64,000 nt of DNA, taken from contig JAIEMP010000010.1 in the NCBI GenBank assembly GCA_019752045.1, forward strand, positions 62,001-126,000, written 5' to 3'. The notes below the pieces were generated by a model. It was not told the DNA's origin. It was given only the letters and a program-made list of their open reading frames with translations, and searched no databases. Position 1 is the stretch's first letter, and each line of letters starts with the position of its first letter. Both the position numbers and the translations under genes were made by a program. The DNA is from Chitinophagaceae bacterium (GTDB lineage Bacteria > Bacteroidota > Bacteroidia > Chitinophagales > Chitinophagaceae). Positions 1 to 8,687 of this stretch are shown here, piece after piece.

Positions 1-2120
1 ACGATATTATTCTCAGTCATCAATCGGTTGAATTAACAGAGGTGGTGATTTATGCTGAAAAACCTCTCATCGAATCAAAAGATGGAAACATTACATTTAA
101 TGTAGGCGAAAGTGCATTGAGCAACGGCAGCACTGCCACCGAACTCTTAAAACAAACTCCGCTTGTAACGACTGATCCTAACGGAAAAATTTTAGTACGT
201 GGAAAAGAACCAAAGATTTTAATTGATGATAAACCGGTTGAATTAAACATGCAGCAACTCCAGGATTTGCTGGAAAGCATGCCCGGCAGTACTATTGAAA
301 AAATTGAAGTGCTTACCAATCCGCCGCCTCAATTTGCAAATGAACAGGGAGGCGTGATTAATATTGTTACTAAAAAAGGCAGAGTGGGTTTTGGCGGCAG
401 AGTAAATCTGTATTTCGGTTCAAGAGGTGAAGCAGGCGTCAGTAGTAATTTTAATTATCGTAAGCAGGGTTTTGCAATTAATCTCAATGCTGGCATCGGA
501 TACAATCAATTTGAAACAGATGGATACAGTAACAGGACGAATGTTTACAATGATTCAGTAAATCAATTAAAGACAAACAGCCTGTCATTAAATAAAAATA
601 TAAGACCCAACCTGCGGTTGAATATGGATTACGATATCAACAAGCGGAATATCATCAACTTTGTTGCACAATACAATCAAAACGATTTTGATAACAATGG
701 GTTTACACGATATAAAAATCTCAACCGGTTTGAACAGATTTCAAGGCTGAGTGAACGCACCATTGCTACAGACGGATTAAGCAGAAGCCCCTCAGTAAAC
801 TTTACGTATATACGCAAAGGAAAACTGCCCGGTGAACAGTTCAGAATCATTACTTCATACAATGTTGGCCGCAACCAGAACGTCCGTAACTTTTTTCAGC
901 AGTTTTTTAATGCAGATGAAACTCCTAATGGAATTGACAGTACACAAAAACAATCAACCCTCACAAAAAACAATGGGTTTGCTGTTACGGTTGCATATGA
1001 TAAACTGCTGAAAAATAAAAAAACCAGTTTTTCAACCGGTGTATCTTACAACAGAACAAACAGTCATGTATTACTTACAACCGAGTTTTTGAAAAAGCCT
1101 GAGCGTGATTTTCAGAAAGTGGATTTGCTCAGTAATAATTTTAAGTTTCACCAGGATGTGATCAATGCCCGTTTTTCTATGAAGCATATTTTTCAGCCGG
1201 GCTTTTCAGTATCTGCAGGTGCTGCAGTTGAGCAAACTAATATTTTATTTGAACTGTTACAGGAAAACCGGATGGTCTATAACCGCTTTTATAATTTTCT
1301 GCCATTTGCCAATATCAACCGCAGCTGGAAAAATAAAACCAATCTCACATTTGCCTATCGCCGTACGATTCGTCGTGCCGGCATCAATGAATTAAATCCG
1401 GCAATAGATTACAGCGATCCGTATAATTTACGTTATGGTAATCCTGAGCTGAACCCTACACAATCGCACAACTTTGATCTAGTGGCAGGTAAAACCAAAG
1501 AGAAGTTTTTTGCCAATATCGGTTTGGGATATAACCTTGTTGAAGATGTATTTAGCCAGATACGTACGTTGCAGCCCGATGGTAAAACTGTTATAACCTG
1601 GAACAATGTAAGCAACCGGCAGGAGTATGAAATGAGTACATGGGGAGGACTCACTTTCAGCCGTAAACTGCGGAGTAATATCAGTGCCAGCTATACCTAT
1701 AATCAGTATGGTACATTCGATAAGCAGGTGCGGAAGTTCAGAGACGGAGGTTCTTTTACCTCCAACTTTACAACCAACTATCTGCCCACAGATTTATGGA
1801 CGTTTACCGGCGCATTTACATTTAACCGTTTTGCCAACCCGCAGGGAACGGTAAGGAGTAACGTAAATATGAATATCGGCATTCAGCGAAAATTATTTAA
1901 GAAGAAAGTGATACTTACAGTAAATGCCGTTGATCCGTTTATTCAACAGCAAAACCAAACATTTACGTACGGTCCTAATTTTAATCTTGAAAGTTTCAGC
2001 CGTACACAAACCAGAAATTACCGCATTACGCTCAGCTACAGTTTTACAAAAACAGCTACGGCCAAAAAGAAAGGGCCAGCCGCCAATGATAAATTGAAAC
2101 AGAAAACCGGGATCAAATAA
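1..2120 (+). CDS. TonB-dependent receptor-type outer-membrane beta-barrel protein (5' partial)
   Basis: The reading frame is open from the first base of the window (in-frame codons before the GTG at 42 read DIILSHQSVELTEVV), so the true start lies upstream. The visible part holds a plug-like region (motifs LLKQTPLVTTDPNGKILVRG, IEKIEVLTNPPPQ, GGVINIVTKK) followed by a long barrel of alternating aromatic strands ending in NYRITLSYSF. This matches the Bacteroidetes outer-membrane beta-barrel family (OMP_b-brl_3), usually preceded by a carboxypeptidase-like domain, which would be the missing N-terminus. It probably sits in the outer membrane; its substrate cannot be inferred. The tail after the last strand is Lys-rich. 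A strong terminator follows directly. Confidence 0.88.
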   Translation, partial: DIILSHQSVELTEVVIYAEKPLIESKDGNITFNVGESALSNGSTATELLKQTPLVTTDPNGKILVRGKEPKILIDDKPVELNMQQLQDLLESMPGSTIEKIEVLTNPPPQFANEQGGVINIVTKKGRVGFGGRVNLYFGSRGEAGVSSNFNYRKQGFAINLNAGIGYNQFETDGYSNRTNVYNDSVNQLKTNSLSLNKNIRPNLRLNMDYDINKRNIINFVAQYNQNDFDNNGFTRYKNLNRFEQISRLSERTIATDGLSRSPSVNFTYIRKGKLPGEQFRIITSYNVGRNQNVRNFFQQFFNADETPNGIDSTQKQSTLTKNNGFAVTVAYDKLLKNKKTSFSTGVSYNRTNSHVLLTTEFLKKPERDFQKVDLLSNNFKFHQDVINARFSMKHIFQPGFSVSAGAAVEQTNILFELLQENRMVYNRFYNFLPFANINRSWKNKTNLTFAYRRTIRRAGINELNPAIDYSDPYNLRYGNPELNPTQSHNFDLVAGKTKEKFFANIGLGYNLVEDVFSQIRTLQPDGKTVITWNNVSNRQEYEMSTWGGLTFSRKLRSNISASYTYNQYGTFDKQVRKFRDGGSFTSNFTTNYLPTDLWTFTGAFTFNRFANPQGTVRSNVNMNIGIQRKLFKKKVILTVNAVDPFIQQQNQTFTYGPNFNLESFSRTQTRNYRITLSYSFTKTATAKKKGPAANDKLKQKTGIK

Positions 2121-2157
2121 AAACGTCCTGCTTATTAAAACAGGACGTTTCTTTTTT
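2121..2157. terminator. Bidirectional intrinsic terminator
   Basis: Perfect 10 bp stem AAACGTCCTG (2121-2130) and CAGGACGTTT (2141-2150) with a 10 nt loop, followed on the plus strand by CTTTTTT. On the minus strand the stem is followed by TTATTT. It sits between the barrel gene and the convergent small ORF 2156-2311. Confidence 0.9.
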
Positions 2158-2311
2158 ACGAAAACATACAGGTGCGTTTGCAGTTTTTTTTCTTTTCAAC
2201 TTTCTGCTCAAACTTTTTTTCTGTTTTGTTTTCGTTTCTTCGGTTGATGTTGGCAATGGCAACAATTGCAACAAAGGCTAACAGCAACGTAATAATTACG
2301 GCTCTTTTCAT
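2156..2311 (-). CDS. Small putative membrane-anchored or secreted protein, 51 aa
   Basis: ATG at 2311, TAA at 2156-2158. The protein starts MKRAVIITLLLAFVAIVAIA, a hydrophobic segment typical of a signal anchor or signal peptide. A strongly basic, Glu/Lys-rich tail follows, ending NCKRTCMFS with two Cys. The stop codon abuts the terminator hairpin at 2121-2150, which suits a convergent gene. The overlapping plus-strand ORF has no such signal. No family is recognised. The gene is small, so this rests on the N-terminal pattern and the terminator context. Confidence 0.55.
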   Translation of the reverse strand: MKRAVIITLLLAFVAIVAIANINRRNENKTEKKFEQKVEKKKNCKRTCMFS

Positions 2312-2432
2312 AACCGGAAATTTTAGATACATAAGTTACAACAAAAGTCTGTAAACAAATACCGGGTTTTGATGAATGGCCCCCACAGCTGGAATTCTTG
2401 TTTACATTTACAGATAAACAACAAACCCGTGT

Positions 2433-2837
2433 ATGAGCGAGGAAGTAAATCAAATGAATTTTCATACCCGTAAATGGGTAAAGCCCGAAGACCTGAACCC
2501 CAACCAGAGTTTATTTGGAGGCCGGTTGTTGCAATGGATTGATGAAGAAGCAGCTTTGTATGCAGTAATTCAACTGGAGAACCGTAAAGTGGTCACCAAG
2601 TTTATCTCGGAGATAAACTTTATTTCTGCACCGGTGCAGGGCGATATTATTGAGATAGGTATTATTGCCACACATTTTGGCAACACTTCCATGACTATGC
2701 GATGTGAAGTGCGTAACAAACTTACACGTGAACAGATACTTACGATTGAAAAAATGGTGTTTGTAAATGTGGATGATTTAGGCAAACCTGTGCCACACGG
2801 AAAAACAGAGATTACTTATGTGAAAGACAGACTCTAA
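2433..2837 (+). CDS. Acyl-CoA thioesterase, hotdog fold (YciA/ACOT type)
   Basis: 134 aa, the usual length for a single hotdog domain. Residues 24-40 (NQSLFGGRLLQWIDEEA) match the conserved loop and helix of YciA/ACOT thioesterases with an acidic catalytic residue (D37). The central strand motif GDIIEIGI and the C-terminal strand EKMVFVNVDD also fit. The predicted role is hydrolysis of acyl-CoA thioesters in the cytoplasm; chain-length preference is unknown. It is transcribed alone, divergent from the small ORF at 2156-2311. Confidence 0.88.
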   Translation: MSEEVNQMNFHTRKWVKPEDLNPNQSLFGGRLLQWIDEEAALYAVIQLENRKVVTKFISEINFISAPVQGDIIEIGIIATHFGNTSMTMRCEVRNKLTREQILTIEKMVFVNVDDLGKPVPHGKTEITYVKDRL

Positions 2838-2923
2838 ATCAATAGGCAATATTGAATGAGCAATTGATAAGAATTGCCTAATGGTATTTACTCAATGCTT
2901 TTTGCTCATTGCAAATTGTCTGT

Positions 2924-3187
2924 TTACTCATCATCATCCTCATAAAACGCATCCTGACTGAAAAAAAGTTTTTCCCAGTTGGCAACAGCTTTATCATCGA
3001 GACATTCTGCTATATCAAAAATTTCATCTGTTTTCTTCTTCCACACAATTTCTTCGCCTTCTGTATAAGTAGACACACAAACTGCATGATCACTTTTAAA
3101 ATGAACTTTGATCAGCTTCAATGCCTCATTTTCTTTTTCCTGAATGAGGTAATGACATCCTGTTTCCATCAATTCATACGAATACAT
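2924..3187 (-). CDS. Small conserved-looking hypothetical protein, 87 aa
   Basis: Acidic cytoplasmic protein starting MYSYELMETGCHYLI and ending in the acidic run YEDDDE. No signal peptide or membrane segment and no recognised family. The ATG at 3187 lies 12 nt after the stop of the 48 aa ORF 3200-3346 on the same strand, so the two may be co-transcribed. The 86 bp downstream (2838-2923) hold a loose inverted repeat (AATGAGCAA / TTGCTCATT) but no clear terminator. Confidence 0.7.
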   Translation of the reverse strand: MYSYELMETGCHYLIQEKENEALKLIKVHFKSDHAVCVSTYTEGEEIVWKKKTDEIFDIAECLDDKAVANWEKLFFSQDAFYEDDDE

Positions 3188-3199
3188 ACTTCACAATTT

Positions 3200-3346
3200 T
3201 TAAACTTGAACAATGTTAACGGGCAGTAACCGGAATTCAAATGGTGTCGGTAAGTTGGAGTTGATCTGTACCAATCCTGTTTCAGTGATGCGGTACGGAA
3301 CAAATGTAGGACGATTCACAACAAAAAGGGGATGCAAAAATGTCAC
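3200..3346 (-). CDS. Putative very small protein, 48 aa (GTG start)
   Basis: Minus-strand frame open between TAG at 3353-3355 and TAA at 3200-3202; the only plausible start is GTG at 3344-3346. The translation includes FVPYRITETGLVQINSNLP and FEFRLLPVNIVQV. Its alternating polar/hydrophobic pattern looks coding rather than random. It is followed 12 nt later by the ATG of the 87 aa gene, suggesting a two-gene unit. It could instead be the remnant C-terminus of a larger protein. No family recognised. Confidence 0.45.
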   Translation of the reverse strand: MTFLHPLFVVNRPTFVPYRITETGLVQINSNLPTPFEFRLLPVNIVQV

Positions 3347-3410
3347 TTCAGGCTATTTCACAAAAAATTAAAGTTCAGCGGTTGAAAATCAAGAGGTTGA
3401 GTAAATAAAT

Positions 3411-3857
3411 TTATTCCAGCTCTGTAACGCTGATCTTTTTGCCATCAAAAATGACCTGCAGAATTTTAATGGACACAACGGATTTTCCGTTCACTGAGGC
3501 AGGTATCCAATCCTGCCGGTTCAGGTGGGTTTTGAGCTCGGTATAATTGGGACGAACATTGCTGTTAGGACGGGCTTCATACAAACAAACTTTTCCTTCG
3601 GCAGTGATCAGTAAGCTCAGCGTAATTTTTCCGCCGGCTTTTTTTTGAACATAGTCTTTAAAGAACTGATCAAAGTAATCATCAAGGCTGGTCTTTTTGT
3701 TTTTCCATTGTGCAGTTTGCTGCACACGGATGTACACATCATCAAATACTTTTTCTCCAAATTGTTTGCAACTGTCGAGGCGGATAATTTCCTGTTGCTG
3801 CTGTGCAGATGCAGTATATGTTGCAAGAAGTAGGATAAAGGATAAGATTGGTTTCAT
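3411..3857 (-). CDS. Secreted protein with TonB C-terminal-like domain
   Basis: 148 aa with a clear signal peptide (MKPILSFILLLATYTASAQ, cleavage near residue 19). The C-terminal half has the pattern GKITLSLLITAEGKV ... WIPASVNGKSVVSIKI, which matches the TonB C-terminal fold often used by Bacteroidetes in stand-alone periplasmic proteins. There is no N-terminal TonB transmembrane and Pro-rich linker, so it is unlikely to be an energising TonB. Its precise role is unknown. It lies downstream of the YdeI gene on the same strand, after a 47 bp gap. Confidence 0.75.
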   Translation of the reverse strand: MKPILSFILLLATYTASAQQQQEIIRLDSCKQFGEKVFDDVYIRVQQTAQWKNKKTSLDDYFDQFFKDYVQKKAGGKITLSLLITAEGKVCLYEARPNSNVRPNYTELKTHLNRQDWIPASVNGKSVVSIKILQVIFDGKKISVTELE

Positions 3858-3904
3858 TATATAAAGATAGTGAAGAAGCTTTTAGCTAAAAGCTCATAGC
3901 TTTT

Positions 3905-4513
3905 TTACAATTTAAATCCCTGTGCTCCGGGTTTTTTGTTTGCTTCGCTCATGAGCACCGTTTGTACCAATCGTTTATTTCTGGTTTCGGTTGTTTTTGC
4001 ACTGTCTATCCAGCTGAGAAATTGTTTCCGTACAGATGGAGCAAAGGCTTTAAAATTTGCAAGGGCTGCTTTTTTCCCTTTGAATGCTTTTGCTACATCT
4101 TGTGGAAGGTAATTGTTTTTGGCTGCTTCGTCTGATGCGGTTAAAGCATCCCAGCTTCCGTTTTTTTTGGCTGTTTCAATTTTTGCAAGACCGGCGGGAG
4201 TCATCAAACCGTTGCTGAGTAATATATTCACCCGTTCTTTATTGGCATTGCTCCAAACACTTTTTGGTTTGCGGGGAGTAATAAGAATCATGGAACGTTC
4301 GTCGTCCAGTTTTCGGGCAAGACCATCAATCCAGCCAAAGCACAAGCATTCTTCCACAATATCGTTGTAGGGAAGACGAGGTTTACTTTTGCCAACCTTG
4401 TAGTAAATAAGCCAGATGCCCGTTGATTGCAGATGATTTTCCTGCAGCCATGCACGCCATGCTTTTCTGTCTTTTGGATAATAAGCATCGAGGCTGTCAA
4501 TGGCCCTGGGCAT
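3905..4513 (-). CDS. YdeI/OmpD-associated family protein (bacteriocin-protection type)
   Basis: 202 aa. The N-terminal part holds AWRAWLQENH, GIWLIYYKVGKSKPRLPYNDIVEECLCFGWIDG and the TPRKPKSVWSNANKERV block, all hallmarks of the YdeI/OmdA family. The C-terminal part (AFAPSVRKQFLSWIDSAKTTETRNKR) is the DUF1905/OmdA-type tail. The family is cytoplasmic and of poorly defined function; the bacteriocin link is by name only. The start at 4513 lies 10 nt after the stop of the 60 aa membrane protein, suggesting co-transcription. Confidence 0.87.
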   Translation of the reverse strand: MPRAIDSLDAYYPKDRKAWRAWLQENHLQSTGIWLIYYKVGKSKPRLPYNDIVEECLCFGWIDGLARKLDDERSMILITPRKPKSVWSNANKERVNILLSNGLMTPAGLAKIETAKKNGSWDALTASDEAAKNNYLPQDVAKAFKGKKAALANFKAFAPSVRKQFLSWIDSAKTTETRNKRLVQTVLMSEANKKPGAQGFKL

Positions 4514-4523
4514 ATGAATACAA

Positions 4524-4706
4524 TTATCCTTCGTGCTTGCGGTTCAGCATCCAGAGCAGGAACATGATGAGGAAAATAACAGTACCGGTTCCTCCAAAAA
4601 TAATGGCTGTTAATACTTTCTGTGCGCCTGTAGATAATACCATTGACAGGGCAATTGCCAAATAAACAATATAGATCGTCAGGAGGGTGTATATCTTTTT
4701 ATCCAT
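4524..4706 (-). CDS. Small two-TM membrane protein, 60 aa
   Basis: Sequence MDKKIYTLLTIYIVYLAIALSM followed by a short Gly/Thr turn, then FGGTGTVIFLIMFLLWMLNRKHEG. These are two hydrophobic helices (about residues 7-25 and 34-53) with a basic C-terminus. It is the first gene of a short minus-strand unit with the YdeI gene. No recognised family; a role in the inner membrane is inferred only from hydrophobicity. Confidence 0.65.
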   Translation of the reverse strand: MDKKIYTLLTIYIVYLAIALSMVLSTGAQKVLTAIIFGGTGTVIFLIMFLLWMLNRKHEG

Positions 4707-4812
4707 GATGGTAAAATTATTGATGCGAAATTGAGGAATAATCAGTTATATCCCAAAATTTATTCACAGGACTGTGAACAAATAGTAAGAGAGTATAGGA
4801 AAGTGGTTTTGT

Positions 4813-4820
4813 TATATTTG
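4813..4820 (+). promoter_or_regulatory. Candidate -7 box (TATATTTG) of the parE promoter
   Basis: TATATTTG matches the Bacteroidetes -7 consensus TAnnTTTG exactly. No TTG at the usual -33 spacing is clear. It lies 4 bp upstream of the repeat element at 4824-5036, so the element seems to occupy the 5' leader between promoter and the parE ATG. Confidence 0.45.
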
Positions 4821-4823
4821 CCA

Positions 4824-5036
4824 GCCCCCTAAATCCCCGATAGGGGACTTGCCACGCACAGCCCTTACTTATTAAGCCCTAAAAATTAATAGCAGAGAGG
4901 TCGGTGTTTTGGTGAAACAAGCTTTCATGTTGAAGTGGAAGTTGAATTATTTGAATAATTGATGCAGCACCGCCTCCTCTCTTTTGGAGAGGAGGAAGCC
5001 CGCCCGGATGACCGGTCGGACGGGGGAGGTGAGGCC
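4824..5036. repeat. ~213 bp MITE-like dispersed element, copy 1 (upstream of parE)
   Basis: Begins GCCCCCTAAATCCCC, followed by a GGGGACTTGCC then GCACAGCCCTT core, and ends GGGGGAGGTGAGGCC, roughly the reverse complement of its start. Near the right end is a perfect 9 bp hairpin (4973-4981 with 4987-4995) and a GC-rich imperfect palindrome (about 5000-5027). It closely resembles 9059-9276 in ends, core and length. No ORF of note. It fills most of the 346 bp gap between the 60 aa gene and parE. Confidence 0.7.
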
Positions 5037-5052
5037 AACTGAAAACTAAGTA

Positions 5053-6945
5053 ATGGCAGAAGAAAAAAAGAATTTGTTTGATTACGATGAGGATTCCATC
5101 AAAACCCTCGATTGGCAGGAGCATATCCGTTTACGTCCGGGTATGTACATTGGTAAACTGGGCGATGGCAGCAGTCCCGATGATGGGATTTATGTGTTGA
5201 TGAAAGAGGTGATTGATAACTGTATTGATGAACACACAATGGGCTATGGTAAACATGTGGATGTAACCATGGAAAAAGGGGTGATAACTGTTCGTGACTA
5301 CGGTCGTGGTATTCCGTTAGGTAAAGTAGTGGATGTGGTGAGCAAGATCAACACCGGTGCCAAATACGATAGCAAAGTGTTTCAGAAATCAGTTGGATTG
5401 AACGGCGTTGGTACCAAGGCAGTAAATGCGTTGAGTCAATATTTTAAAGTAACAGCTTTTCGTGAGGGCAAGGAAAAAGCAGCAGAGTTTGAAAAAGGTA
5501 TTCTCGTAAAAGAACATAAAGAACAAAAATCAACAGAAGAAAACGGGACTCTTGTTACGTTTATTCCGGATGATTCGATCTTTAAAAATTACCATTACAT
5601 CCATGAGTACATGGATAACCAGTTCTGGAACTATTGTTATCTCAATGCAGGATTGGTGATCAACTTCAATGGCAAAAAATATGTTTCAAAAAATGGATTG
5701 CTGGATCTGTTGCAACGCAAAACCAATGAAGATGAGTTGCGTTATCCCATCATTCATTTAAAAGGTGAGGATATTGAAGTTGCCATTACACACGAAAATC
5801 AGTACGGCGAAGAATATTATTCATTTGTAAACGGACAGTTTACCACACAAGGTGGTACCCACCTGGCAGCTTTCAGAGAAGGTTATGTAAAAACGATTCG
5901 TGATTTTTATAAAAAGGATTATGATTCGGCTGATATACGTGGAAGTATTTGTGCGGCGGTGAGTGTACGTGTACAGGAGCCCGTATTTGAAAGTCAGACA
6001 AAAACAAAACTTGGCTCCAGTGTAGTGTTTGAAGGTGGCCCAAGCATGAAGAATTTCATTGGTGATTTTCTTGCCCGTGATCTTGATCTCTACCTGCATA
6101 AAAATCCGGCTGTTGCTGAAGCGTTGAAAAAACGCATTGAGCAAAACGAACGTGAGCGGAAGGAATTAGCCGGTATTAAGAAACTGGCAAATGAACGTGC
6201 CAAGAAAGCCAATCTGCATAACAAGAAATTAAGAGATTGCCGCTTTCATTACAACGATGAAGCAACAGGCAAAGACAAGGATAAGATTCTGGAGAAGCAG
6301 AAAGAAACCACCATTTTTATTACCGAAGGTGATAGTGCCAGCGGAAGTATTACCAAATCAAGAAACGTTGAAACACAAGCTGTGTTTAGTTTGCGTGGTA
6401 AACCGTTGAACTGTTACGGTCTTACTAAGAAAGTGGTGTATGAAAATGAAGAGTTCAATCTTTTGCAGCATGCGTTGAATATTGAAGATAGTTATGAAGA
6501 TCTGCGTTATAACAATATTGTGATTGCAACCGATGCCGATGTGGATGGCATGCACATCCGTTTATTGTTGATGACTTTCTTCCTGCAGTTCTTTCCTGAC
6601 TTGGTGAAGAATGGACATGTGTTTATTTTAGAAACACCATTGTTTCGTGTACGCAACAAACAGGAAACTATTTACTGTTACGATGAAACAGAAAAGCAGG
6701 CTGCAGTAAAAAAACTGGGCAGCAAACCGGAGATCACCCGCTTTAAAGGTTTGGGTGAAATCAGTCCGGATGAATTCGGACGTTTTATTGGTGCAGAAAT
6801 GCGGAAAGAACCGGTGATGTTGTTGCCTGAAACACATATTCAGCAGGTGCTGGAATATTACATGGGCAAGAACACTCCCGACCGGCAGGAATTTATTATT
6901 GATAATTTGAAAGTGGAGCTGGATAAAGTAGAAGAAATCATTTAG
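5053..6945 (+). CDS. parE: DNA topoisomerase IV subunit B
   Basis: 630 aa, the normal ParE length. It holds the GHKL ATPase domain (LRPGMYIG near residue 27, EVIDNCIDE near 52 with the Mg-binding Asn, DYGRGIP near 82, and [13 protein letters not shown] near 115), the transducer, and the TOPRIM metal site (EGDSASG with E425, DADVDG with D494/D496) followed by RFKGLGE. It forms the ATPase half of topoisomerase IV, which decatenates daughter chromosomes. Its partner parC is 2.4 kb downstream on the same strand with three genes between, an unusual spread. The Bacteroidetes type is sometimes named GyrB-like, but pairing with the parC-type gene and a separate gyrA here supports ParE. Confidence 0.93.
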   Translation: MAEEKKNLFDYDEDSIKTLDWQEHIRLRPGMYIGKLGDGSSPDDGIYVLMKEVIDNCIDEHTMGYGKHVDVTMEKGVITVRDYGRGIPLGKVVDVVSKINTGAKYDSKVFQKSVGLNGVGTKAVNALSQYFKVTAFREGKEKAAEFEKGILVKEHKEQKSTEENGTLVTFIPDDSIFKNYHYIHEYMDNQFWNYCYLNAGLVINFNGKKYVSKNGLLDLLQRKTNEDELRYPIIHLKGEDIEVAITHENQYGEEYYSFVNGQFTTQGGTHLAAFREGYVKTIRDFYKKDYDSADIRGSICAAVSVRVQEPVFESQTKTKLGSSVVFEGGPSMKNFIGDFLARDLDLYLHKNPAVAEALKKRIEQNERERKELAGIKKLANERAKKANLHNKKLRDCRFHYNDEATGKDKDKILEKQKETTIFITEGDSASGSITKSRNVETQAVFSLRGKPLNCYGLTKKVVYENEEFNLLQHALNIEDSYEDLRYNNIVIATDADVDGMHIRLLLMTFFLQFFPDLVKNGHVFILETPLFRVRNKQETIYCYDETEKQAAVKKLGSKPEITRFKGLGEISPDEFGRFIGAEMRKEPVMLLPETHIQQVLEYYMGKNTPDRQEFIIDNLKVELDKVEEII

Positions 6946-6960
6946 ACAAGAATTGTTAGC

Positions 6961-7013
6961 CACGAATTACACGAATAGCACGAATTCATTTGCGATAATT
7001 AGTGTAATTCGTG
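6961..7013. repeat. Inverted repeat, 12 bp perfect arms
   Basis: CACGAATTACAC at 6961-6972 and GTGTAATTCGTG at 7002-7013, spacer 29 bp, between parE and the methyltransferase gene. A partial extra copy (GCACGAATTC) lies in the spacer. It is followed by A-rich rather than T-rich sequence, so it is a poor plus-strand terminator. The arm motif looks like a dispersed intergenic repeat. Confidence 0.7.
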
Positions 7014-7029
7014 TTCAAAAAAATTATTG

Positions 7030-7818
7030 ATGTTTGAATTTCACGCCGACAGAAAACGTTATTTCGAGATACAGATACTGAATACAGAAAAGTATGTGAT
7101 CCCGTTTATTGAGAAAGTATTCTCTGTTAAACCGAGTATGCGTGTATTGGAAATTGGTTGTGGTGAAGGCGGCGTATTGAAAGCATTCATTGATAAGGGT
7201 TGTACAGGTGTAGGCGTGGAGCTGGATGAAAGTCGTTTGGTAAATGCAAGAGCGTGGATGAAAGAAGAACTGGAACAAAACAAAGTCACCTTTCATTCAA
7301 AAGATATTTACAAAACAACCGAAGCAGAGTTTGGTGGTGCGTTTGATATTATTTTGTTGAAGGATGTGATTGAACATATCCATGATCAGCCGAAGTTGAT
7401 TGAATGGATGAAAAGTTTTTTGACAACGGATGGTGTGATCTTCTTTGGATTCCCTCCATGGCAGATGCCTTTTGGTGGACATCAGCAGATCAACAAAGGC
7501 AAATGGTTAAGCAAGCTGCCTTACTATCATTTGCTTCCAACACCTGTTTACAAATGGATATTGAAATCGAATGGTGAGAATTGGGAAGAGATGCTGGAGA
7601 TAAAAGAAACCGGAATTTCCATTGAACGGTTTGAGCGGATCTGTAAAGAGAAAGGGTATAAGCTGATCAATCAAACACATTTCCTCATCAACCCGATTTA
7701 TGAATACAAGTTTGGATGGAAACCGAAAGAACAGTTTGGATTGGTGAAAGCCATTCCGTTTGTTCGTAATTTTTTTACAAGCTGTGTTTATTATTTAATA
7801 CAAGTGAATAAACGTTGA
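7030..7818 (+). CDS. Class I SAM-dependent methyltransferase
   Basis: 262 aa from the ATG at 7030; a TTG codon just before is less likely. SAM-binding motif I is VLEIGCGEGG (about residues 38-47), motif II is the acidic GVELDES, and the post-I region has FDIILLKDVIEHI, typical of Methyltransf_11/12 Rossmann enzymes. The C-terminal half has FFGFPPWQMPFGGHQQI, seen in lipid- and sugar-modifying relatives. The substrate is unknown. It ends just before the ATG of the DUF1835 gene (2 nt gap), so the pair is probably translationally coupled. Confidence 0.87.
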   Translation: MFEFHADRKRYFEIQILNTEKYVIPFIEKVFSVKPSMRVLEIGCGEGGVLKAFIDKGCTGVGVELDESRLVNARAWMKEELEQNKVTFHSKDIYKTTEAEFGGAFDIILLKDVIEHIHDQPKLIEWMKSFLTTDGVIFFGFPPWQMPFGGHQQINKGKWLSKLPYYHLLPTPVYKWILKSNGENWEEMLEIKETGISIERFERICKEKGYKLINQTHFLINPIYEYKFGWKPKEQFGLVKAIPFVRNFFTSCVYYLIQVNKR

Positions 7819-7820
7819 AC

Positions 7821-8636
7821 ATGATACATATTGTTTTTAATGAAGATGACATTGCTGTTTTAGAACAGGCAATTGAATTAGATGAAACCTTATTGGGTGA
7901 AGTGTTGCAGGTACAGGACGATTATGCTGTAGGCCCGTTAAAAGACATTTACACGGAAGAAGGTATTGCAAACCGCCGCCACTGGTGGAAAGAAGTACTT
8001 GCCGGCACCGACCTTGAAAAGAAACTTGATGAAGGTGCAGTAGATGACAATAAACTTGTTGCATTCATTATTGAGCGCTTACAGAATAACGAAGAAGAAA
8101 AAGTATGGATCTGGGCTGCACAGAATAAACATGATGTAAGCGGATACTACTGGCTCATCAGTCAGTTAAAAGATTTTCAGGGCCGAGTTTATATTTTGTA
8201 CCTGAACAACCTGCCGTTCATAAATGAGAAAGGACAATTGTTTTATCCTGAATGGATCAGCACCATTCAACCAAAGGAAATGACCAAAGCAAAAAAACTT
8301 GCACGACTTGTTACGCCAAGTGAATTTGAAGTAGATCCTGATGAATGGACAAAACTTTGTAACGAAGAAAAAGGAGTTCGTTTGTTGGAAGGCGGAAAGA
8401 AATTGCGCCAGGAAGATTATGATTTTTACGATGCTGATTTAAAAAGTTATGTTACCGGCGATTGGCAGAAAGCAAGTAAGATCATTCACCAGTTTTTGAA
8501 CAAGAACAAACATACCACCGGTGATATGTATTTGTTGTGGCGTTTAAAATTAATGATTGCAAACGGACAGTTTGATGTGCAGGGTGAAGTAAAGAACATG
8601 AAAGAGTTTGAGGTGAAAACCCCCTCCGCCCCCTAA
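7821..8636 (+). CDS. DUF1835 domain-containing protein
   Basis: 271 aa from the ATG at 7821. The N-terminus MIHIVFNEDDIAVLEQAI ... YAVGPLKDIY fits DUF1835; the later part (GKKLRQEDYDFYDADL ... MYLLWRLKLMI) fits the partner DUF3658-like domain. Cytoplasmic, function unknown. The last residues KTPSAP and the stop codon are encoded by a C-rich dispersed repeat (8620-8646), so the native C-terminus may have been replaced or extended. Confidence 0.82.
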   Translation: MIHIVFNEDDIAVLEQAIELDETLLGEVLQVQDDYAVGPLKDIYTEEGIANRRHWWKEVLAGTDLEKKLDEGAVDDNKLVAFIIERLQNNEEEKVWIWAAQNKHDVSGYYWLISQLKDFQGRVYILYLNNLPFINEKGQLFYPEWISTIQPKEMTKAKKLARLVTPSEFEVDPDEWTKLCNEEKGVRLLEGGKKLRQEDYDFYDADLKSYVTGDWQKASKIIHQFLNKNKHTTGDMYLLWRLKLMIANGQFDVQGEVKNMKEFEVKTPSAP

Positions 8637-8646
8637 AAGGGGAACT
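8620..8646. repeat. C-rich palindromic dispersed repeat at a gene end
   Basis: CCCCCTCCGCCCCCTAAAAGGGGAACT-type sequence. It shares the CCCCCTAA...GGGGAACT signature with 27591-27619 and with the left end of the element at 4824. It encodes the last codons and the stop of the DUF1835 gene. Confidence 0.65.
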
Positions 8647-8687
8647 GGAAACAGTCTGTTTATTATGTAAGAGTAAATTTTTTTTAG

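Noticed and set aside
2172-2354. Plus-strand 60-codon ORF
   Set aside because: It is antisense to the small ORF 2156-2311, which has a clear signal-anchor pattern and a fitting terminator.
4879-5124. Minus-strand 81-codon ORF upstream of parE
   Set aside because: It runs through the dispersed element and into parE; the Pro/Gly-rich run is a translation of the GC-rich repeat.
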